The translations under genes were made by a program, and so were the position numbers. The notes under the pieces were generated by a model. It did not search any database. It was not told the origin of the DNA and saw only the letters and a program-made list of their open reading frames with translations. Of a stretch of DNA of 64,000 bases, positions 8,301 through 14,142 are shown piece after piece. The DNA lies in assembly GCA_021802545.1 (NCBI GenBank), contig JAJZRS010000004.1:62001-126000 (forward strand). Reading direction: 5' to 3'. The DNA comes from Pseudomonadota bacterium. GTDB lineage: Bacteria > Pseudomonadota > Gammaproteobacteria > Burkholderiales > JABEVD01. Every line of letters begins with the position of its first letter. Position 1 is the stretch's first letter.

Positions 8301-9850
8301 GCTTCGGCAAGCTGCGTGGCATTGGTCTGCGCTGAAGCAGCGACGCCCTGCACGGCGTTGACCGCGGCAAAAATCGCGGACTGCTGTGTCGCCGTCAGGG
8401 GCGGTGTAGTCACAACATTCGAAGCGCTTGCTGCCATGGCTGATGAGCTTGTGCCGTAGACGATGGCGCCTGTAATGGCTGAAATCTGGCTGGCAGCGAC
8501 CCCTGCTTTGGTTGCTGCGGCAGCGGCTGCAGCCTGCGCGTCGGCATATTGCGTCGCCAAGGTGATGGGCGGATCAGCCGATACCCCATCCACCGTCGTG
8601 TAGGCCTTCCAGGTGCTGGAGCCCGCATTCACGAAATAATAGGTGGCCGTATGCGGCAAGCCGAGATTGTCGTATATCGTGCTCGAATTCGAGAAGTTAT
8701 AGGTGGCCGGGTTGGCCGGATCGAATGGCGTCGTCGAAGGCGGTGAAGCAGTCTGGGAAAGCTTGGCTGAAATCGACATGTTCGTGGTTGGACTGGACCC
8801 AGTGAGCGCCACATCGATGTTCGTGCCTGACGTGTTTGATGCATTCGCGAAAACCGCCGGGCTCGCGACATTGAAATAAGCCTTGCCTAGATTGCCGTTC
8901 AGATCCTGACCGATCTGTTGCTGCTGGTTGAACGTTTGCGCAAGGCCAACGGCAATCCGTCCGAGCGCATTTTGTGCCACATCGAGCGATTGGGTCCGGT
9001 AGTTGTACAATCCGCCCAAATTTCCGCCAGCGATGCTTGAATCCGGCAGGACCGAGGTGACGCCATTCACCGTGGAAGCCACCACCGTTTTCGAAGGATC
9101 GGTCGGGCTTTGCACGGCGCTGAGATTCATGACCTGGTTGCCCACCACCAGACCCTGTCCGCTGCCGATCAGCACGGTCGACGTGCCGTCGCTTTGCGTC
9201 ACCACCGTCGTCTGAATTTCCTTGCTGAGCTGCGCGATCAATTGGTCCCGCTGATCCAGAAGGTCGTTCGGAGGCTGGTTATTCGCCTTTCCCCTGGAAT
9301 CGAGAATGTTCTGGTTGAGGGCGGCAATCTGCTGCGCAAAGCTGTTGATGGAAGTGACGCTGCTGGTAATCTGCCCATTGACGCTCGACTGCATGCCGCT
9401 CAACTGCTGGCTGATCGACTGGAACGTGGAAACGAGGGTCTGCGAAGCGCTCAGCATGGCTTGCCTGGAAGGCACATCGGAAGGATTGTTCGCGACCCCT
9501 TGCACAGCCGCGAAGAAAGCCTGTATGGCCGGCTCGAATCCGCCAGAGGAGGTGCCGAGCAGGCTTTCTATCTGGTTGACCTGGGCCGAATAAGTGCTCA
9601 GCTGGCTGCTTTGCGATTGCGCCTGATTGAGCTGGTTCGTCAGGAAAACATTGTACATTCTCTGTACGGACTGAACCGTCGTTCCCTGCCCGAAGAAACC
9701 GCTGCCCGTCGCCTGCGGCGGATTGGCGGCCTGCACGATCGCCTGCCTGCTGTAGCCCGGCGTGCTGGCATTGGAAATATTTTGCCCGGTCACAAGAATG
9801 CCCGCTTGCGCAGCATTGAGGCCGCTGACTCCGATTCCAAATATTCCCAT
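5336..9850 (-). CDS. flgK: Giant hook-associated protein FlgK (HAP1) with Ala-rich repeat array
   Basis: 1504 aa, against roughly 450-700 for usual FlgK. The N-terminus (MGIFGIGVSGLNAAQAGILV) and the C-terminal helix (EEAANLMRYQQAYQAAGKM) are canonical FlgK D0/D1. Residues 373-432 and 1146-1190 resemble the D2 domain of FlgE in this same genome, including PATYNFS, YFVN and DGVSADP. Between those halves, residues 432-1138 are nine tandem Ala-rich repeats of 77-80 residues. The frame is open throughout, so this is a real expansion and not a frameshift. FlgK forms the first junction layer on the hook. The RBS AGGAG precedes the ATG, and a sigma-28 site lies 22 bases upstream. Confidence 0.95.
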   Translation of the reverse strand: MGIFGIGVSGLNAAQAGILVTGQNISNASTPGYSRQAIVQAANPPQATGSGFFGQGTTVQSVQRMYNVFLTNQLNQAQSQSSQLSTYSAQVNQIESLLGTSSGGFEPAIQAFFAAVQGVANNPSDVPSRQAMLSASQTLVSTFQSISQQLSGMQSSVNGQITSSVTSINSFAQQIAALNQNILDSRGKANNQPPNDLLDQRDQLIAQLSKEIQTTVVTQSDGTSTVLIGSGQGLVVGNQVMNLSAVQSPTDPSKTVVASTVNGVTSVLPDSSIAGGNLGGLYNYRTQSLDVAQNALGRIAVGLAQTFNQQQQIGQDLNGNLGKAYFNVASPAVFANASNTSGTNIDVALTGSSPTTNMSISAKLSQTASPPSTTPFDPANPATYNFSNSSTIYDNLGLPHTATYYFVNAGSSTWKAYTTVDGVSADPPITLATQYADAQAAAAAAATKAGVAASQISAITGAIVYGTSSSAMAASASNVVTTPPLTATQQSAIFAAVNAVQGVAASAQTNATQLAEAKSTIASAAASFGATPTEIAAMTGALVSGTTPAQMAQAVQAVASGPGGLSASQAATLNSVITLIPDVGTTMTPATQLSSILASTTAVANGFGATSTQLAAISNAIYNAEPPTSSAYATAAQTAANGNGMTPAQAAGIFSTISLVPATGTVETAASQLSNAQSLATAAANAFGASAAQVSAITTAIAAAAPGTTSALANAASTAATGQGLSANQAAAIAAAVNAVPNSASNQTGTTQLNAAKSIAAAMATAFGATAAEVSAISAAVSNVPPSTTAAIASAAQNAATTSGLTASQAAAIASAINTIPDSGATQSASNQLSAAEASASAIASAFGASSAGINAITTAIGTRTSAQMASSAQTAATAQGLSSAQASALSSVIGLIPDAGTGMTQSSQLAAVLSIASSAATGLNASSAQVTAITTAINAKAPDATANLAQAAQTAATANGLSATQAAAIAAAINTIPNSQVTQDATSQLASAQAAANAMATAFGANASQIAAIANAIATPTSSQLAQAAQTVASGPGGLNAAQAAAVSSLVGLVPATGSVQTAQTQLLAAQGSITAMGGAFGATATQINSIAASLSNGQTSAQMAASVLTAATNAGLTSAQAQAISNAVALVPDVPVTASGTDPTVLQFDSTGALLTGAAGPTNVAKTIKLQNGAAPLSFNADFSQVSLSPGLSVVGSVIQNGTTTAAQLTGDDYVLHYSGGVSPTWSLLNMTTNQIVPMTGAGTAASPFIVDGMRIIATAPTDATKPASFTIKPTVNGAQDIALNLTDTSQIAAASPIKSSFAAASDGTSANSGTAVISAPTVNLPLNASLQDPVTIAFNNPASTYTVTDTKTGTVLTPPGGSSYTPGAPISFNGWTVSISGTPAPGDSFTVGPNTGGVTDNSNALLLSGLQTKNTLIGNTASYEGAFSQLVSKVSNISRQMQVTSQSQTALVNQLTQSQQSVSGVNLDEEAANLMRYQQAYQAAGKMLQIANTLFQSILQL
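6443..8557 (-). repeat. Nine tandem ~79-residue Ala-rich repeats inside flgK
   Basis: Encodes FlgK residues 432 to about 1138. Units begin at residues 432, 511, 590, 670, 750, 830, 907, 987 and 1065. The consensus runs xTQLxxAxxxAxxxAxxFGA, then TxxQIxAIxxAI, then a Ser/Thr-rich linker, then AQMAxAAQTAA, G-L-S-x-x-Q-A-A-A-I and LIPxxG. Each unit looks like two related halves of about 40 residues. The DNA copies are diverged, sharing only short identical stretches, so the array appears old and under protein-level selection. Confidence 0.93.
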
Positions 9851-9871
9851 GACTTGCTCCTAATATTCCTG

Positions 9872-9898
9872 ATTACGGCAACAATTATCCAAACTTGA
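9872..9898 (-). promoter_or_regulatory. Sigma-28 (FliA) promoter of flgKL
   Basis: Read on the minus strand: TCAAGTTT, 11 bases, GCCGTAAT. The known FliA consensus is TAAAGTTT-N11-GCCGATAA. The -35 box has one mismatch and the -10 box keeps the GCCG core. The predicted start of transcription falls about 14 bases before the flgK ATG, leaving room for the AGGAG ribosome site. The site lies in the 50-base gap between flgJ and flgK and fits class-3 expression of HAP genes. Confidence 0.75.
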
Positions 9899-9900
9899 CT

Positions 9901-10794
9901 TCACGCCATGTTTTGTAGCGCATCCGTGCTGAAAACGCGCATCAGCTTTTCCGAATAGTGCGGGTCGGTCGCATAGCCGGCCGATTGCAGCCCCTGTGCA
10001 AAACCCGTCGCATCCTGACCCGACGCGATCACTGACTGGTAACGGGGGTTGCTCTTCAAATGATGCGCATAATCCTGGAAGGATTCGGCGTAAGAGCCAT
10101 AGGCTCGAAAATTCTGGTATACGCGTCTAGGCATGCCGTTCGCGTATTCCGTGGTCAATGCGGTGACAACCGGCCCTTTCCAGTGCTTGTCGGCCTTGAT
10201 CCCGAAAAGATTGTGGCTGGGCCGCCCGTTCGCGCTCTTGATTTCGTGCTTCCCCCATCCGGTCTCAAGCGCGGCCTGACCGAGCATGAATTTCGCGGGG
10301 ATCCCCGTCTTCGCGGCTGCGTCCTGCGCATACGGCAGCATCTTGGAAATGAAATCGGCAGCATCTGCCGACGTGGGCGATGTGGACGACGCGGCGGGCA
10401 TCGGGGCCATCGGGTAATCCTGCTGGGCCTGTGGCGCGGCCGTCTGCACCGCTTGGGAAAACGGCTGAGGCGGATTGACATGCTGGGCCACATTTGAACG
10501 GCTCAGCTGCTTCACGATGACATCCGCAAGGCCCATGCCGCTCTTGCCTAAAGAGGTGGCGAGCTGCTGATCCAGCATGGCCGTGTACATCTTGGTCTGC
10601 TCGCTGTCGAGCATCCCGTCCTGCATGGTTGCATCCCGCATGCTTTTCAGCATCATGTTCATGAAAACTGCCTCGAACTGCCTCGCAACGGCGGGGAGAG
10701 ACTGCTTCGGATTCTTCTCGGCCTGCTGGCGCAGCGCATCCAGACTGTTGACGTCCAGATAGAACTTGCCGGCAGCGTCGAATGGATTGCTCAT
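9901..10794 (-). CDS. flgJ: Rod-capping muramidase FlgJ
   Basis: 297 aa with the two-domain FlgJ layout. The N-terminal rod-cap domain (about 1-110) contains ARQFEAVFMNMMLKSMRDA. The C-terminal glucosaminidase domain (about 145-295) contains LGQAALETGWGKHEI, with the catalytic Glu of the family. FlgJ caps the growing rod and opens the peptidoglycan for it. Its ATG shares one base with the flgI stop (TGATG), so the two are coupled. Confidence 0.96.
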   Translation of the reverse strand: MSNPFDAAGKFYLDVNSLDALRQQAEKNPKQSLPAVARQFEAVFMNMMLKSMRDATMQDGMLDSEQTKMYTAMLDQQLATSLGKSGMGLADVIVKQLSRSNVAQHVNPPQPFSQAVQTAAPQAQQDYPMAPMPAASSTSPTSADAADFISKMLPYAQDAAAKTGIPAKFMLGQAALETGWGKHEIKSANGRPSHNLFGIKADKHWKGPVVTALTTEYANGMPRRVYQNFRAYGSYAESFQDYAHHLKSNPRYQSVIASGQDATGFAQGLQSAGYATDPHYSEKLMRVFSTDALQNMA

Positions 10795-11900
10795 CAGATG
10801 ATCTCTAAAGAGGCTTTCAAGGTCCCGGCTGCCTTCAGCGCCTGCAGTATGGAAAGCATGTCCTGGGGGGTTGCGCCTATCGCATTCAATGCCTTGACCA
10901 CATCGCCCAATGACGCCCCCTCGAGCGTGATGAGCGACCCTTTGTCGGCCTTGACGCTGATCTTGGATTGCTGGGTGACCGCCGTGGTTCCGCCGGAGAA
11001 TGCGCCTGGCTGGCTGACCGTAGGCGTCGTTGAAATGACGACGGACAGGTTGCCATGCGCCACGGCGCAGTTTTCAATGGTCACGGCCTGATTCATCACG
11101 ATCGATCCCGTCCTTGCGTTCAGGATCACCTTGGCGGCAGCCACGGCAGGATCGACTTCGACATCCTCGACCTGCCCCAGGAATGACACGCGCTCGTCCG
11201 GATTGACCGGCGCCTTCACGCGGATCATCCGGCCGTCGAGTGCGGAAGCCGTGCCGGGAAGAAAATTCCGGTTGATCGCATCGACCACGCGGCTGGCCGT
11301 GGTGAAATCCATGGTATTGAGTTCGAGATCAATGAACTGGCCCTGTCCAAGCGGCGTCGGAACGGCACGCTCCACCGTCGCGCCGTCCGAGATGCGTCCG
11401 ACGCTCAACTGATTGACCTGCACCGACGATCCGCCAGCCTCGGCACCTGCGCCGCCGACCAGAAGATTGCCCTGAGCCATCGCATAGATATTGCCGTCAG
11501 CGCCTTTGAGCGGCGTCATGAGCAGCGTCCCGCCCTTCAGGCTCTTGGCATTGCCCATGGAGGAGACCGTCACGTCGAATGTCTGCCCGGGCTTCGCGAA
11601 AGGTGACATCGTCGCCGTCACCATCACGGCGGCCACATTCTTCAGCATGAGCGTTGCAGCCGCCGTGGCCGGCATATTGATGCCCATCTGCTGGAGCATG
11701 TTGGTCAGACTCTGGGTCGTGAATGGCGTCTGCATCGTCATGTCGCCAGTGCCGTCCAGGCCGACCACAAGACCGTATCCGATCAGCTGGTTGTCGCGCA
11801 CGCCCTGGATCGAAGCCAGGTCCCTGATCCTTTCCGCCATTGCGGAGTTCGCGAAGCACAGGAACAGCATTGCCGCGATCAGGTGTTTGAAGTTACGCAT
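10794..11900 (-). CDS. flgI: Flagellar P-ring protein FlgI
   Basis: 368 aa, normal length. A Sec signal peptide (about residues 1-22, ending near ANSAMAE) is followed by the conserved start of the mature protein, IRDLASIQGVRDNQLIGYGL. FlgI assembles the periplasmic P-ring, the bushing around the rod in the peptidoglycan layer. It lies 9 bases after flgH. Confidence 0.97.
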   Translation of the reverse strand: MRNFKHLIAAMLFLCFANSAMAERIRDLASIQGVRDNQLIGYGLVVGLDGTGDMTMQTPFTTQSLTNMLQQMGINMPATAAATLMLKNVAAVMVTATMSPFAKPGQTFDVTVSSMGNAKSLKGGTLLMTPLKGADGNIYAMAQGNLLVGGAGAEAGGSSVQVNQLSVGRISDGATVERAVPTPLGQGQFIDLELNTMDFTTASRVVDAINRNFLPGTASALDGRMIRVKAPVNPDERVSFLGQVEDVEVDPAVAAAKVILNARTGSIVMNQAVTIENCAVAHGNLSVVISTTPTVSQPGAFSGGTTAVTQQSKISVKADKGSLITLEGASLGDVVKALNAIGATPQDMLSILQALKAAGTLKASLEII

Positions 11901-11909
11901 GGCTTTCTC

Positions 11910-12566
11910 CTAGAACGGAAGGAAGGTCAGGAAGAAACGCTGCAGCCATCCCATCACCTGGGCTTCGTTGAGATAACCGCTCGCCTTGTATTCTATCTTG
12001 GCATCGGCAACCTCGGTCGAAGGAATGGTGTTGCCATACTGGATCATCGCAGGATTGACGACGCCCGAGAAGCGGATGAATTCGTTGCCCTGGTTGATTG
12101 CGATCTGCTTCTCTCCGCTGACCAGAAGATTGCCGTTCGGCAAAACCTCGGTCACGGTCACAGCGATGGTGCCGGTAAATGCATTGTTGCCGCTGCTCGC
12201 GCCGTCTCCCGCGAACTTGTTCGAATTGCTGGCAGACAAGGATGCGCCAGAATTGAGTTGCACGCCCAATCCAACAGGAACACCGACAGACAGTGCATCC
12301 GAACCCGTCTTGTCCGCGCTGCTGGACGATTTCGTCGACGCAGCCGTATTCTCGACGATGTTGATGATCAGCGTATCGCCCACGTTGCGCGCCTTGACAT
12401 CCTCGAAATAGGGATGCTGAGACAGCCCGACATGATAAATTGCACCATCTGCAGGCGGCGCCGGCTCCGTGGGTGCTCTTGTAGTCAGCGGCTGATGCAG
12501 ATCCGTGGGCGGCACAGTTGCGCAACCCGCGAGCAGCAAAATAATCAGTAAGGCTGTCGATCTCAT
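11910..12566 (-). CDS. flgH: Flagellar L-ring lipoprotein FlgH
   Basis: 218 aa. The lipoprotein signal has the lipobox LAGC at residues 12-15, so Cys15 should be acylated. The GDTLIINIVENTAASTKSSS segment and the C-terminal YLNEAQVMGWLQRFFLTFLP are typical of FlgH. It forms the L-ring in the outer membrane, confirming a Gram-negative envelope. The gene is 8 bases after flgG. Confidence 0.97.
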   Translation of the reverse strand: MRSTALLIILLLAGCATVPPTDLHQPLTTRAPTEPAPPADGAIYHVGLSQHPYFEDVKARNVGDTLIINIVENTAASTKSSSSADKTGSDALSVGVPVGLGVQLNSGASLSASNSNKFAGDGASSGNNAFTGTIAVTVTEVLPNGNLLVSGEKQIAINQGNEFIRFSGVVNPAMIQYGNTIPSTEVADAKIEYKASGYLNEAQVMGWLQRFFLTFLPF

Positions 12567-12574
12567 TGTCTATC

Positions 12575-13357
12575 CTACATTTGAGAAAGTTTCTGCAGCA
12601 TCTGGTCCGCAGTCGAAATCGCTTTGGAATTGATTTCGTAAGTTCTCTGGGTCTGGATCATGTTCACCAGCTCCTCGACCACATTGACGTTGGAGGTCTC
12701 GACATAACCCTGGTCGAGGCTTCCGGTGCCGTTCGTGCCCGGCGTGTTGATCGAGGCGGTTCCGGACGAAGCAGTCTGCAAATAGAGATTGTCGCCCATG
12801 GCCTGGAGACCTGCCGGATTGATGAAGGTCGCAAGCTGGATCGTGCCAACCTGAACGGGCGTGGTCGATCCCGCCTGCAACACAGAGACCGTACCGTCAG
12901 CGCCGACCGTGATGCTTTGCGCTCCCTGGGGAATGGTCACTGCAGGCTGAACCACGTAACCGCTCGCGGTCACGAGCTGCCCCTGGTTGTTGACCTGGAA
13001 TGCGCCGTCACGTGTATAACCCGTCGAGCCGTCCGGCAGGAGCACCTGGAAAAATCCGGGGCCGCTGACTGCGATGTCCGTCGAATTTCCGGTTTGCTGA
13101 AGATTGCCTTGCGTGAAAATCCGTTCGGTGGCCACGGGGCGCACGCCCGTTCCGATCTGCAAGCCCGACGGCAACTGGGTTTGCTGCGAAGACTGGGCTC
13201 CAGGCTGTCTCAGCGTCTGGTAGAGCAGATCCTCGAATACCGCCTGAGAGCGCTTGAAGCCGTTCGTGCTCACGTTGGCCAGATTGTTCGAGATCGTATC
13301 CATCTGGATCTGCTGGGCATCCATCCCGGTTTTCGCTATCCAAAGCGACCGCATCAT
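12575..13357 (-). CDS. flgG: Distal rod protein FlgG
   Basis: 260 aa, the standard FlgG length. The N-terminus ([20 protein letters not shown]) and the C-terminal helix ([20 protein letters not shown]) are canonical. FlgG builds the distal rod on which the hook polymerises. It has no Ala-rich insert although it is closely related to FlgE, so the expansion is confined to FlgE and FlgK. Confidence 0.97.
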   Translation of the reverse strand: MMRSLWIAKTGMDAQQIQMDTISNNLANVSTNGFKRSQAVFEDLLYQTLRQPGAQSSQQTQLPSGLQIGTGVRPVATERIFTQGNLQQTGNSTDIAVSGPGFFQVLLPDGSTGYTRDGAFQVNNQGQLVTASGYVVQPAVTIPQGAQSITVGADGTVSVLQAGSTTPVQVGTIQLATFINPAGLQAMGDNLYLQTASSGTASINTPGTNGTGSLDQGYVETSNVNVVEELVNMIQTQRTYEINSKAISTADQMLQKLSQM

Positions 13358-13373
13358 GATTCGCTATCCTCCG

Positions 13374-14120
13374 TTATCCGTTGATGTTGAGCAATACGCT
13401 CGCCTTGCTCGCATTGGCGTCGGCTGTCTGAAGCAGCTTCATCTGCATGTCGAACTGCCTTCCCAAATCGATCATGTTGATCATCGCCTCAATCGCATTG
13501 ACATTGCTCGCTTCGAGTGACCCGCTCATGAGGCGCACCGAGGCGTCTGCAGATGCGTTTTGCCCGTTTTTGAGCCTGATGAAGTTGTCGGCACCCTTGA
13601 CGACCTGGTCTTCAGGCGGATTGACCAGCTTGATTTTGCCCAATACGGTCACCCCGCTGGGCTGGTTTCCCGAAGGAACAGACGTGATCGTTCCGTCCCT
13701 GCCGAAAGAAACCTCGGTATGCAAAGGCAGCGTGATCGGCCCGCCATCCACGCCGACGACGGAAAGGCCGTTCGTGGTCTGAACGACGCCGTTCGCGCTG
13801 ATCTTGAAGTTTCCGTTGCGTGTATAGGCTTCTGAGCCATCCGCCATCTTCACGGTGAACCAGCCCGGGCCGACGATCGCGAGATCGGTCGGGTTTCCCG
13901 TATGCTCGATCGTCCCGGGAGAAAAATCCGTTCCGACCTTTGCATTCACCACATATTCCCGGGTGGGGTTGCCCGGACCGGAGGCAGGGATCGCCTTGAA
14001 CACGTGGACGTCCGCCTTGTAGGCGACCGTCTGGATGTTCGAGAGATTCTGGGCGACCGAAGCCAGCTGACTCATCGTATGCTTGGCTGCCGTCATCCCG
14101 ACGTAAATTACGCGATCCAT
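13374..14120 (-). CDS. flgF: Proximal rod protein FlgF
   Basis: 248 aa. The start MDRVIYVGMTAAKHTMSQLA and the C-terminal MINMIDLGRQFDMQMKLLQT are typical of FlgF. It is part of the proximal rod with FlgB and FlgC. The gene lies between flgE and flgG at short spacing in the flgBCDEFGHIJ run. It is ordinary in length and has no insert. Confidence 0.96.
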   Translation of the reverse strand: MDRVIYVGMTAAKHTMSQLASVAQNLSNIQTVAYKADVHVFKAIPASGPGNPTREYVVNAKVGTDFSPGTIEHTGNPTDLAIVGPGWFTVKMADGSEAYTRNGNFKISANGVVQTTNGLSVVGVDGGPITLPLHTEVSFGRDGTITSVPSGNQPSGVTVLGKIKLVNPPEDQVVKGADNFIRLKNGQNASADASVRLMSGSLEASNVNAIEAMINMIDLGRQFDMQMKLLQTADANASKASVLLNING

Positions 14121-14142
14121 GTCCTCTAGCCCCTAGATTCCG

